Part shown: positions 33,278 to 41,122 of the stretch, one piece after another
Position numbering within the stretch: the stretch's first letter is position 1
Layout: each line of letters begins with the position of its first letter
IMG/VR virus record: IMGVR_UViG_3300042874_000443
Coordinates: 62,001 to 126,000 of that record
DNA: 64,000 nt
DNA from: a virus
Reading direction: 5' to 3' (one strand)
Made by a program: the position numbers and the translations under genes
The notes under the pieces: generated by a model
What the model was told of the DNA's origin: nothing
The model's database searches: none
Seen by the model: the letters and a program-made list of their open reading frames with translations, nothing else

Positions 33278-34558
33278 ATGAGCACTGCTGACACCAAGAC
33301 CGTCGTCGAAGATACCTTCGCGTCGAAGCTCGGCATCGAGATGGTCACGCCCCGCGTCTTCGAAGAGCTGATCGAGCTGAACGCGGGCACGCGCAACGTG
33401 GTGTGTGCAATCGGTCCGTCCGGCATCGGTAAGACTGCGATTCCGACACAGGTTGCGAAGCGACGCAACAACGGAAAGGGCGTGCCCTACGTGCCGCTGC
33501 ACATGCCGACCGCGACACAGGAGGGGTTCTTCATCCCGACCACGGCGAGCGACACGAAGCTGTACTTCGATCAACGCGTGCCCCGCCTGTTCCAGCCGCT
33601 CATCGAGTGGGCCGAGCAGATGGAGAAGAAGTACAAGGGCAAGGTCCCCAAGGACATGTGTCCGATCCTCTCCATCGAGGAGCTGAATCGTGCCGTCGAC
33701 AAGTCGGTCACGCGTGCCGCGTTCGTGCTCATCGGCGACCGCATGATCGGTGACATCAAGCTGCACGACTGCATCCAGATCGTCGTGACGATGAATCCGT
33801 CCGGTGGTGGGATGAACGTCAACGAGTTCGAGCGTGACCCGGCGATGCGTCGTCGGCTTCTGCCCGTCGGCGTGGCGTACAACTACGGCGACTTCATGAA
33901 GCACGCCACCACGGCTGGTTTCCACGAGAACGTCGTCGGACATCTCGGCGCGCAACCGAGCCACGGCTACGACGACCAAGCCGCGCTCGCGGGCAAGGCG
34001 TTCGCGTGCCCGGCGACGTGGGAAACGGTGTCCCGGCTCTGTGTTCAGTTCGAAGACGCGGAGATCCCGCTGAACAGCACGACGGGACGTGCTGCCATCG
34101 CAGGCGCCATCGGCACCGCGTCGGCGACGGCGTTCCTCGAGTTCGTGCGTGACAACACGCTCGTCGTCACGCCGGACGATGTCCTGACCAACTACGGGCC
34201 CGACTCCGAGACGCGCAAGCGTTTCAAGAAGTACCTCCCCAAGGAGGGTGAGGGACGGTTGGACAAGGTGACCGAGCTGTCGATGGGCTTGGCCACGCGC
34301 ATCTTCGCGGACCTCTCGAAGAAGCCCGAGCAGCTCACCAAGCAGCTCTCGCTCTTTGTCAGCGATCTGCCCGAGGAGATCCTGATGTCGTTCATCCAGA
34401 AGCTGACCGACGAGTCCAACCGTCTGGGCAACGACGCGAAGAACTTCCTGCAGAACCTCAACCAGAAGCTGGCGGGTGAGCCTGTCTTCGTCGATGGTCT
34501 GAAGCGTCTGCACCAAGCGAAGATCGCGGCGCAGAAGGAGTCGTCGAACCCGACATGA
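33278..34558 (+). CDS. MoxR-type AAA+ ATPase
   Basis: ATG 33278 follows TAGGAG. The 426-residue protein has Walker A GPSGIGKT (46-53), Walker B ILSIEELNRA (130-139), sensor 1 TMNPSG (171-176) and an Arg-finger-like DPAMRRRL (188-195), the layout of MoxR/RavA ATPases. These usually act as chaperones that work with VWA-domain proteins. A VWA/metallopeptidase gene of that kind is on the same strand at 36225. The spacing of the pair by two minus-strand genes is unusual. Target unknown. Confidence 0.85.
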   Translation: MSTADTKTVVEDTFASKLGIEMVTPRVFEELIELNAGTRNVVCAIGPSGIGKTAIPTQVAKRRNNGKGVPYVPLHMPTATQEGFFIPTTASDTKLYFDQRVPRLFQPLIEWAEQMEKKYKGKVPKDMCPILSIEELNRAVDKSVTRAAFVLIGDRMIGDIKLHDCIQIVVTMNPSGGGMNVNEFERDPAMRRRLLPVGVAYNYGDFMKHATTAGFHENVVGHLGAQPSHGYDDQAALAGKAFACPATWETVSRLCVQFEDAEIPLNSTTGRAAIAGAIGTASATAFLEFVRDNTLVVTPDDVLTNYGPDSETRKRFKKYLPKEGEGRLDKVTELSMGLATRIFADLSKKPEQLTKQLSLFVSDLPEEILMSFIQKLTDESNRLGNDAKNFLQNLNQKLAGEPVFVDGLKRLHQAKIAAQKESSNPT

Positions 34559-34560
34559 GG

Positions 34561-35205
34561 TCATGCGACCCGGGCCAGGTCCCGTTCGGCGCGTGCTCGG
34601 CGCTCGCAGACGTGCAGCTCGACGGCGGCCAACCGTGCGATCTGAACGTCGACGGGCGCTTCTTGAAGCGTGAGCTTCTCGAGGCCGTTCTTGTCGACCT
34701 TCGCCCAGCGCTCCTTGACCTCGTCGGTGAGATGGTCGTGGTGGCGAATGCGGTCGAGCGCGTTCTGCGCGAAGTCGAGCTGTTCAGGCGCGAGAACGAA
34801 ACCTGCACGGTTCAGAATGACACCGGCGTAGGCGCGCGGCTCGCTGCCGACTTCCCACGATGCATCGTTCGCATCGCGGATGATCCATGCCGCCTCGACG
34901 ACAGCCCAAGCGAGTCGCGCCGGCGACGCCTCTTCGAGAATGTCGGGGTTGCACGGATGTCCGTCGAACGCGATGGCCGTCTTCTCGAAGACGATGGCGT
35001 CCCAGTAGAACGAGGGCACCAAACGCAGAGCGACGCCTGCCATGACCTTGATGCGGTTCTCCACGGGGAGGTCGACATCTTGGTGCTGCAGTTCGAGCCA
35101 GATCGACTCAGGCTCCCACGCAAGGAAGTCGCCGAGCAGGCGATGCACGGCTTTCATCAGGACGACCGCAGAGGTGTCTGGATTTCGAAGAAGGTCTTTG
35201 CTCAC
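34561..35205 (-). CDS. Hypothetical helical protein, 214 aa
   Basis: GTG 35205 lies ten bases from the upstream gene's stop, with GAGG 6 bases before it. The product is mostly alpha-helical, rich in Ala, Val and Trp (SIWLELQHQ, VVEAAWIIRDAND). It has a charged C-terminal helix (ELHVCERRARAERDLARVA). No family is recognised. It forms an operon with the 329-residue gene upstream, which may mean a shared role in virion assembly. Confidence 0.75.
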   Translation of the reverse strand: MSKDLLRNPDTSAVVLMKAVHRLLGDFLAWEPESIWLELQHQDVDLPVENRIKVMAGVALRLVPSFYWDAIVFEKTAIAFDGHPCNPDILEEASPARLAWAVVEAAWIIRDANDASWEVGSEPRAYAGVILNRAGFVLAPEQLDFAQNALDRIRHHDHLTDEVKERWAKVDKNGLEKLTLQEAPVDVQIARLAAVELHVCERRARAERDLARVA

Positions 35206-35214
35206 GCAAGACCT

Positions 35215-36204
35215 CTACCGCATCTGCGCCGACAACATGCGCTGCATGTCGACGGGCAAGGTCTCGAGCACCTGCGCGAGACGCATCGGGTCCATGTGGC
35301 CGGTAGCGTCGGACGCTTCGCGGACGATGTCGGAGCCGAGGATGTCGGAGTAGAACGTCGAGGGGTACGACGCGACGCGTTCGATCGGCATGAAGCGACC
35401 GGCGAGTGTGACGCCCTGACCCGCGACCTTGTTCGAGTTGAACACCGTCATCAGCGGGTCGGGCAGCTTGCGGTCGTAGTAGCGGTCGAGACCGGCCAGC
35501 GTGTCCATCTCGCCGATCGCTTCGGCGAGCTTGATCTGTTGCGCGCGGTCGCGCATTTCGGCAGGCAGTTTCTTCGCTGCGTTGGCGAGCTTCTGGTAGC
35601 CGTCCTTGTGTTCGATGGGCGCAGCTTCGCGCCGGGCTTCGAGCCAGTCGACCAGGGGCTGTCGCTCGGTGACGGTCATGCCCGCCATCTTGCGGATCTC
35701 GTCGCGCACGCCGACACCGAAGAACGCGGCCTTCTCGACAAGACGTCGGCTCGCCAGAGCGCGATGCGGGATCGAGAGCTTCTGTCCTTCGGTGCGCAGC
35801 TTCTCTTCTGCTTCCTTGACGTGTCCCGCTTCGGTGACGCGAAGACGGCGGATGTCGGGGAGCAGAAAGTGGTCCGCGGGCTCGGGCGCCGCAGCAACCT
35901 TCGTTCGAGCAAAGAGGCTGTCGTCGATGCCGTAGACCTCACACGCTTCCTTGATGACGCGTGTCGCGTGCGCAGGGAAGTTCGGGATGCCTTCGCTGTA
36001 GATGCGAGAGAGCATCGCGTGCTCACGCGAATGGATGGGGAAGGCGCGCTTCTCCGACCATGCGAATGCCGTGTTCGGGAGCTTGTCGTACTCCTCACGG
36101 TTCACATCAATGTCCTGGATCGCCGCAGCGAGCTTGGGACGATCAGAAACACGGCGCACGAGATGCGCCATCACCGGGTCAGAAAACTGGTCCACAACGG
36201 CCAT
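35215..36204 (-). CDS. Hypothetical protein, 329 aa
   Basis: ATG 36204 lies only six bases after a TATAAT-like element, and there is no ribosome site. The first 120 residues are mixed; the centre is strongly charged and helical (HVKEAEEKLRTEGQKL). The C-terminus has DPLMTVFNSNKVAGQG and a run of helices. No catalytic motif or family is recognised. It is divergent from the VWA protein gene and heads a two-gene minus-strand operon. Confidence 0.75.
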   Translation of the reverse strand: MAVVDQFSDPVMAHLVRRVSDRPKLAAAIQDIDVNREEYDKLPNTAFAWSEKRAFPIHSREHAMLSRIYSEGIPNFPAHATRVIKEACEVYGIDDSLFARTKVAAAPEPADHFLLPDIRRLRVTEAGHVKEAEEKLRTEGQKLSIPHRALASRRLVEKAAFFGVGVRDEIRKMAGMTVTERQPLVDWLEARREAAPIEHKDGYQKLANAAKKLPAEMRDRAQQIKLAEAIGEMDTLAGLDRYYDRKLPDPLMTVFNSNKVAGQGVTLAGRFMPIERVASYPSTFYSDILGSDIVREASDATGHMDPMRLAQVLETLPVDMQRMLSAQMR

Positions 36205-36209
36205 GCAGG

Positions 36210-36218
36210 AATTATAGG
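36210..36218 (-). promoter_or_regulatory. Candidate late promoter CCTATAATT
   Basis: The minus strand reads CCTATAATT, ending six bases before the ATG at 36204. Transcription from it would begin at or next to the start codon, so the mRNA would be leaderless. Identical cores occur at 8613, 40525 and 47671. No -35 box is evident. Confidence 0.5.
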
Positions 36219-36224
36219 GGAAAC

Positions 36225-37673
36225 ATGAAGCTCAAACTCTCGGAGTTCTTCATCTATCTGATCCAAAAGAAGAGCTTCTACGGGCGCCTGGCCTCCAGCC
36301 TGGAGCGCGTGGCTCGGCCGGGGATGGGGACCCTCGCCGTGGGCATCCGGGAGGGCCGGGCCGTGCTGTTCTACGACCCCGAGTTCATCGGGGCGCTCCC
36401 TTTCAAGTCAGCGTCGTTCGCGCTCGAACACGAGCTGCTGCACCTGATGCTCGACCACATCCCGCGGTACCTCGAACTGCTGGCGTTGTGTCCGACCGAG
36501 CTGGACCGCGCGAAGGCAGCCAAGGTCTTCAACATCGCGATGGACTGCGCCATCAACACGATGCTGCGAAAACATGAAGGGTTCGACGAGATCGAGCAGT
36601 TCATGAAGGACCGGATCAAGGCGCAGTATCCGGACGCTGAGGACAGCCCACGTAACGGCATGTGTCTGCCTGAGAAGTGGGACCTTCCGTTGGAAGGCTC
36701 GTTCGAGTTCTACCAGTGGTCGCTGATGCGCAAGGTGAAGGTCATCGACCTCTCCAAGCTCCTCGGCGGAACGGACCACTCCATGTGGACCGACGGGGAG
36801 AAAGGCGAAGAGAACCCCGAGCAGACGTGTCCGGGCGACGGACAAGGTGACGGGCAGGGCAACGACGGAAAGGGCGATCAGGACCCCAAGGGGATGGTCT
36901 TCGGGGGTTCGACGTTCAAGGACATGACGTCCGACGAACTGCTCTCGCAAGCGCACCGCATTCGTGAACAGCTCAAGCAGACGATGCGTTCTGTCGTGCG
37001 GTCGATGGGCGGTATCGGACGTGGAACGTTGCCGGGTGGACTCGAGGAGTGGCTGGAAGCGTATCTGGCCGACCCCATCGTTCCGTGGTGGGAGATCTTC
37101 TCGACGCGCGCGAAGATGTCGCGGACGTCGAAGCACCGGCGCAGTGTTGCACAGCCCAACCGCATGCTCCTCGCGCTCGCCGAAGAGGACGTCTGCATCA
37201 TCCCGACGCCTGGGCGTGTTCGTGACAAGGCGTGGCGGGTGTTTCTCTACGTCGATACGTCGGGGTCGATGTCCTCAGAGTCCCTGGAGATCGTCAAGAG
37301 CGAGCTGCAGCACATGCTCGCTGTCGACGAGAACATGGAGATTCGCTACATGCAGGGCGACGCAGCTACGCACATGGATGTGGTCCTGCACTCTGGTGAC
37401 GAGATTCCCAAGGAGGTCGTGGGACGCGGCGGCACCGACTTCGACGCGTACTTCATCCACATGAGCCAGTACGTGAAGGACGACGCAAAGTCGCCTGACA
37501 TCGTCGTGGTCTACACCGACGGCTATGCACCCTCGGTCGACAAGAAGAATCGACTGCCACAGGAAATCCCGGTTCTGTGGTTGGTCACACCCCATCACAG
37601 CGAACACTTTCACGAAGGGTACGGCGAGATCATCGTCTGCGATCCGTCACATAACGACCGCTACAAGGGTTGA
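36225..37673 (+). CDS. VWA protein with metallopeptidase-like N-terminus
   Basis: This 482-residue protein starts at ATG 36225 with AGGGG upstream; the longer upstream frame opposes another gene. The N-terminal domain has HELLH (69-73) in a helix followed by DCAINTML, like the DUF2201 putative metallopeptidase domain. A Gly/Asp/Gln linker lies near 205-225. The C-terminal von Willebrand A domain has the MIDAS motif DTSGSMSSE (about 343-351) and VVVYTDGY. This is the standard partner type for MoxR AAA+ proteins such as the one at 33278. The pair probably remodels or inserts metal into a protein complex; target unknown. Confidence 0.85.
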   Translation: MKLKLSEFFIYLIQKKSFYGRLASSLERVARPGMGTLAVGIREGRAVLFYDPEFIGALPFKSASFALEHELLHLMLDHIPRYLELLALCPTELDRAKAAKVFNIAMDCAINTMLRKHEGFDEIEQFMKDRIKAQYPDAEDSPRNGMCLPEKWDLPLEGSFEFYQWSLMRKVKVIDLSKLLGGTDHSMWTDGEKGEENPEQTCPGDGQGDGQGNDGKGDQDPKGMVFGGSTFKDMTSDELLSQAHRIREQLKQTMRSVVRSMGGIGRGTLPGGLEEWLEAYLADPIVPWWEIFSTRAKMSRTSKHRRSVAQPNRMLLALAEEDVCIIPTPGRVRDKAWRVFLYVDTSGSMSSESLEIVKSELQHMLAVDENMEIRYMQGDAATHMDVVLHSGDEIPKEVVGRGGTDFDAYFIHMSQYVKDDAKSPDIVVVYTDGYAPSVDKKNRLPQEIPVLWLVTPHHSEHFHEGYGEIIVCDPSHNDRYKG

Positions 37674-37676
37674 TAC

Positions 37677-37847
37677 GTGAACTGGGTGGATGACAAAGGC
37701 GTCGTTCACCACGGTATCGGTATGACACGTATCGAAGGTCATCCGCGCGTGGGAAGAACACGCAAGACACACAAAGTAGTGACGTGCCTATGGTGCGTCC
37801 AATCCCCGTTTCAAAAGCCAAGAAGGATGAGAAGGATAAGAAGATGA
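37677..37847 (+). CDS. Small TCLWCV-motif protein, 56 aa
   Basis: A frame from GTG 37677 ends at TGA 37847, overlapping the ATG of the next gene (ATGA). The product starts NWVDDKGVVHH and contains VTCLWCVQ, a CxxC signature I recall from small proteins of many tailed phages. Its basic tail (KPRRMRRIRR) overlaps coding sequence of the next frame. The overlap and the motif together support it. Function unknown. Confidence 0.55.
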   Translation: MNWVDDKGVVHHGIGMTRIEGHPRVGRTRKTHKVVTCLWCVQSPFQKPRRMRRIRR

Positions 37848-38998
37848 TCCACCACAGCGAGAAGGACTACGACGTCGCCCTCGGTGAAGCCACTGCAGGC
37901 TTCAAGGCCAAGCTCGAGGAGATGATCCACAAGACGCAGGGCAGCGCGATGAACGTCATCAACAAGGTGATTCGCGAGACGCCCAACGACCGCATCGCCG
38001 ATTCAACGACGCTGACGTTCGCAACCGACGGCAACGACGCCAAGGCCATCGTCATGGGCCTGCGCAACCGCAAGGCGAAGCACTTCTTCGAGGAGAGCTT
38101 GCACAAGAACGCACTCGATCAGGTCTGCGAGCGCGCGGGCATTCCGGGAACGTACGTCAACCGGCTACTCGAGCGTCCGAAGTACGGACGCGAGTTGATC
38201 GTCGAGAATCTGACGCGCATCTACAAGGAGGAGGAGAACAAGAAGCTCCTCATCCGTTCGGTCGGTTCCGAGGTCCGCGGTGTGCTCTCGAACTCGTTCA
38301 AGCGCATGGACTCGGGTCCCATCATCGAGGCGTTCGCGAAGTCGTGCGAGCAGATCGGCGCCGTTCCCGTGGAAGGCATCGGTGGCGATCTTCGCTGGGC
38401 AGTGAAGGCGATCCTGCCGATGGTGTTCCAGCCGGCGACCAAGCGCGGCATGGAAGAGGTTCTGGCGTTCGGGCTTCAGCTCTCGAATTCCGATTTCGGC
38501 AAGGGCGTGCTCGGACTCAACGCGTTCTGTACGCGTCTGGTCTGCACGAACACCGCGACGCTCGAACAGGTCATGCGACAGATCCACCTCGGCAAGCGTC
38601 TGTCCGACGACATGGAATTCTCCGAGAAGACCTACAAGCTCGACACCGACACGCAAGTCTCGGCCATCCAGGACATGGTCAAGCAGGTGCTGGCGCCCGA
38701 CAAGGTGAACGCCCTCGTCGGTCGTATCGGTGAAGCGCTCGAGGCGCGCATCGATCCGAAGCAGGCGTGGCAAGAGCTGCCCAAGATGGGTCTGCTCAAG
38801 GGTGAGATCGACAAGGTCAAGGAGCTGTTCATGGACGGCGATGTCGAGATGTTGCCGTCGGGGATGACGCAGGCGCGCCTGTCGAACGCGGTGAGCTGGT
38901 TCGCCAAGAGCGCTCCGACGCCCGAGCGCCGTCTCGAGCTGGAGGAGATCGCCGGCGAGTTGTTGCTGCCGAAGGTGAAGGAGAAGGCCGCAGCTTGA
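37844..38998 (+). CDS. DUF932-like phage protein, 384 aa
   Basis: ATG 37844 is favoured because AAGGA lies seven bases upstream and it overlaps the small upstream gene; a GTG at 37784 would add 20 residues without a ribosome site. RGVLSNSFKRMDSGP, LQLSNSDFGKG and FCTRLVCTNTATLEQ follow the order of conserved blocks in DUF932 phage/plasmid proteins. The C-terminus is helical and charged. The biochemical role of that family is not established. The gene ends the plus-strand unit; a structured segment and terminator follow. Confidence 0.7.
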   Translation: MIHHSEKDYDVALGEATAGFKAKLEEMIHKTQGSAMNVINKVIRETPNDRIADSTTLTFATDGNDAKAIVMGLRNRKAKHFFEESLHKNALDQVCERAGIPGTYVNRLLERPKYGRELIVENLTRIYKEEENKKLLIRSVGSEVRGVLSNSFKRMDSGPIIEAFAKSCEQIGAVPVEGIGGDLRWAVKAILPMVFQPATKRGMEEVLAFGLQLSNSDFGKGVLGLNAFCTRLVCTNTATLEQVMRQIHLGKRLSDDMEFSEKTYKLDTDTQVSAIQDMVKQVLAPDKVNALVGRIGEALEARIDPKQAWQELPKMGLLKGEIDKVKELFMDGDVEMLPSGMTQARLSNAVSWFAKSAPTPERRLELEEIAGELLLPKVKEKAAA

Positions 38999-39000
38999 TA

Positions 39001-39046
39001 CGAGCCCTCTGCCGGAGTCCTTCGGGACGATGAAGGCTTGGGCTCG
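39001..39046 (+). other. Structured 3' element with UUCG hairpin
   Basis: CGAGCCC (39001-39007) pairs perfectly with GGGCTCG (39040-39046). Inside it, GTCC-TTCG-GGAC (39017-39028) forms a hairpin with a stable UUCG loop, and GCC/GGC pairs can stack between them. It sits between the DUF932-like gene's stop and the terminator. It could be a small RNA, a 3' stabiliser or a processing site. It is predicted by eye. Confidence 0.55.
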
Positions 39047-39074
39047 GATGCCGCGCGCGACTTTGCGGACGTAA

Positions 39075-39112
39075 CCCCCTCGAGCGCGCTGTAGAGGGGG
39101 ATGTGTTTTTTT
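39075..39112 (+). terminator. Rho-independent terminator
   Basis: CCCCCTC (39075-39081) pairs with GAGGGGG (39094-39100) around a 12-base loop, followed by a run of seven T at 39106-39112. It ends the plus-strand unit before the convergent minus-strand gene. It is the only clear intrinsic terminator I see in the window. Confidence 0.9.
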
Positions 39113-39115
39113 GGA

Positions 39116-40096
39116 TCAGCCTGGCACGTACGGGATCGACGTCGGGTCGAAGTCCGGACACACCGCTAGCACTGCAGCGAGCGCCGTCGCCGTCAAAGCG
39201 TTTGCCGCAGTGAGCGCCTGCGCTTGCGTGATTTGATCCGACTGTGCCGTTGCGAGCGCAGTGGAGGACACAGTCACGTCGTTCGTTCGTGCGGCGCTGT
39301 AAGCCGTTGCATCCGTTACCGCCGTGTTGGCGTCGGCGATGTAACCCGGCATCGCAGCTTGTTGCGATGTTGCCGTCGTGAGGGCCGCCTGGAACGCCGC
39401 GATACCTACCCCCGCGGGGTTCGCGCCTGCGAAGACATTGCCAGCGGTGAGCAGTACACCGAACTGCGTGACGACAGACGTGAACTCGTTCTTGACGAGC
39501 GTCGTGTCTGTAACGAGCAGAGACGCGCCCGTGAGAAGGCTGGTCTTGTAGATGTAGTCAGCCTGTGCGCGTGTCAGTACTGCATCTGCTTCGGTCTTGA
39601 CCTGGAGCTGTGTGTACCCTGCTTGCTTGGCAGCAGCGTACGCGTTGATCAATGCCTCTTTCTGTGAGGCATCGACGAACGGCATGATGTACGACGCCGG
39701 TGTGGGGTCCGGCGCATTGAAGTTCGTACGGAAGTCGATCCAGCCTTCAATCAGGGCATTGACGCGATCTCGGAAGGCTTGCGCAGCGTCGTTGCCGGTC
39801 TCGAGCGTCTCGTAGATGTTCGTGGACGAGTTCGCCAGGTACTCGATGCCATCAGCTCCGGGGGCCGCAATCCCAGGGTCGCGCCCGATCGGAATCGTGG
39901 TCAGGTCCGCAATGTTTGCGACCCGTGCCAACTTGTCCTGGTCCGGGTCGAGCACATCCACGACGCTCAACACGAAAACGTTGAGGTGTGGAAGCTCGTT
40001 CGGGATGATCGCGGAGATCATGCGGCTGGTGACGAAGAAGGATTCGTTCCCGCCGGGAACTAGCTCGACGTGCCGTTCTTGTTCGAAAACCGCCAC
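39116..40096 (-). CDS. Ala/Thr-rich virion protein candidate, 326 aa
   Basis: GTG 40096 sits one base past the stop of the upstream gene. The first 110 residues look globular (SFFVTSRMISAIIPNELP, LARVANIADL). The remainder is Ala/Thr-rich and helical with repeating patterns (AAMPGYIADANTAVTDAT, TALATAQSDQITQAQAL), suggesting a long helical or coiled-coil rod. It is grouped with tail-side genes and convergent with the plus-strand operon. It is probably a structural protein; no family is recognised. Confidence 0.7.
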   Translation of the reverse strand: MAVFEQERHVELVPGGNESFFVTSRMISAIIPNELPHLNVFVLSVVDVLDPDQDKLARVANIADLTTIPIGRDPGIAAPGADGIEYLANSSTNIYETLETGNDAAQAFRDRVNALIEGWIDFRTNFNAPDPTPASYIMPFVDASQKEALINAYAAAKQAGYTQLQVKTEADAVLTRAQADYIYKTSLLTGASLLVTDTTLVKNEFTSVVTQFGVLLTAGNVFAGANPAGVGIAAFQAALTTATSQQAAMPGYIADANTAVTDATAYSAARTNDVTVSSTALATAQSDQITQAQALTAANALTATALAAVLAVCPDFDPTSIPYVPG

Positions 40097-40097
40097 G

Positions 40098-40466
40098 TCA
40101 GGCTCCCTGCACCACGACGGTGCGATCGATGACCAGTGCGCCGTTCTGTACGTTCAGCTCGTCCGCCAGAGATTGCAGCCTCCGGATGGAATCGGCTAAG
40201 TCCGCATTCATTGCACCCACGGTGTCCCATGTCCGGATGAGGCGTGGCAAGCGGTAGAACGCAGCACCAGTGACCTCCGCCAGTTCTGCACTTTCAGGCC
40301 ACTGAGACATGTCAGCAGCGGTTGCGTAGTGGCTGTATTCTCGAGTGATCGTCTTGTAGACGTAAGTGGCCGTGCTCGCGTCTGTTGCAGCGACGACTTC
40401 GTTGGTCACCTCGTAGGCGGGACCGTCAACAATCGCGGTAACTTGGTGAAGCGTGAAGGTGACCAA
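40098..40466 (-). CDS. Hypothetical virion-side protein, 122 aa
   Basis: The start is TTG 40466, preceded by GGAGA at good spacing; no ATG is in frame. The first half is beta-rich (FTLHQVTAIVDGPAYEV) and the second half has helices and a hydrophobic end (ALVIDRTVVVQG). It is followed directly by the 326-residue gene and preceded by a CCTATAATT element about 60 bases upstream. Function unknown. Confidence 0.65.
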   Translation of the reverse strand: MVTFTLHQVTAIVDGPAYEVTNEVVAATDASTATYVYKTITREYSHYATAADMSQWPESAELAEVTGAAFYRLPRLIRTWDTVGAMNADLADSIRRLQSLADELNVQNGALVIDRTVVVQGA

Positions 40467-40524
40467 GAGATCTCCGTTTTTCTTCGTTACGGGGGCGGGT
40501 GGAGCTTGCCAAGTATCGCCTCGA

Positions 40525-40534
40525 AATTATAGGG
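40525..40534 (-). promoter_or_regulatory. Candidate late promoter CCCTATAATT
   Basis: The minus strand reads CCCTATAATT between divergent genes. It lies about 60 bases upstream of the TTG start at 40466, so here a real 5' leader with a ribosome site is expected. No -35 element is apparent. Confidence 0.5.
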
Positions 40535-40554
40535 TGACACCCTCGCGCCGTACC

Positions 40555-41103
40555 ATGACGTTCCTGGGGATTGATCAATCGTTGATGGGGACCGGCCTGA
40601 GCGTCCTTTCGGACGTGGGCGTGTTGGTGGCATCCGCGCGCATCGATACGGACGAGCTTCGCGACGGTGAGCGGCTCCTCTTCATCAAGAAAGCAGTTGC
40701 ACTGCACCTGGGTCCTGTGGAGTTTGCAGCGCTCGAGGGCTACTCCTACAATTCTACGGGGCACGTGTTCGAGCTTGGTGAGATCGGCGGTGTACTGAAG
40801 ACGCTGCTTGTCGAAAGCAGCGTTCCGTACGTCTCCGTTCCGCCGATCTTGCTCAAGAAATTCGCGACAGGCACGACCCATGCGGACAAGGACAAGATGT
40901 TGGGGGCGGCCTTGGCGCAAGGCCACGACTTCGGCGACGATGACAACCAAGCCGACGCATTTTTTTTGGCCCGTATCGCCCTGGCGTATGCGAAGAACAC
41001 CGCAAAGCACCGCTGCGAGATGGAAGTGATTCACACGCTACGCAATCCGAAGGACAAGAAGCCCAAGCGTCGCGTACGCCGCTTGATCAAAAACGCTGTC
41101 TGA
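40555..41103 (+). CDS. RuvC-like Holliday junction resolvase
   Basis: This 182-residue protein starts at ATG 40555; the upstream extension opposes another gene, and no strong ribosome site is seen. The N-terminal GIDQSLMGTGLSV carries the first Asp. EGYSYNSTGHVFELGEIGG carries the catalytic Glu and a helix typical of the fold, and DDNQADAFFLA gives the last acidic pair. The C-terminus is strongly basic (KDKKPKRRVRRLIK). It should resolve branched DNA before packaging. It begins the plus-strand unit with ribonucleotide reductase. A run of eight T lies in the coding sequence near 40961. Confidence 0.85.
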   Translation: MTFLGIDQSLMGTGLSVLSDVGVLVASARIDTDELRDGERLLFIKKAVALHLGPVEFAALEGYSYNSTGHVFELGEIGGVLKTLLVESSVPYVSVPPILLKKFATGTTHADKDKMLGAALAQGHDFGDDDNQADAFFLARIALAYAKNTAKHRCEMEVIHTLRNPKDKKPKRRVRRLIKNAV

Positions 41104-41122
41104 CAACTGAAGGAGCCTGACC

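Noticed and set aside
40959-40968. Run of eight T within the RuvC-like gene
   Set aside because: It could allow slippage, but the zero frame is complete with all catalytic residues and no useful alternative frame follows.
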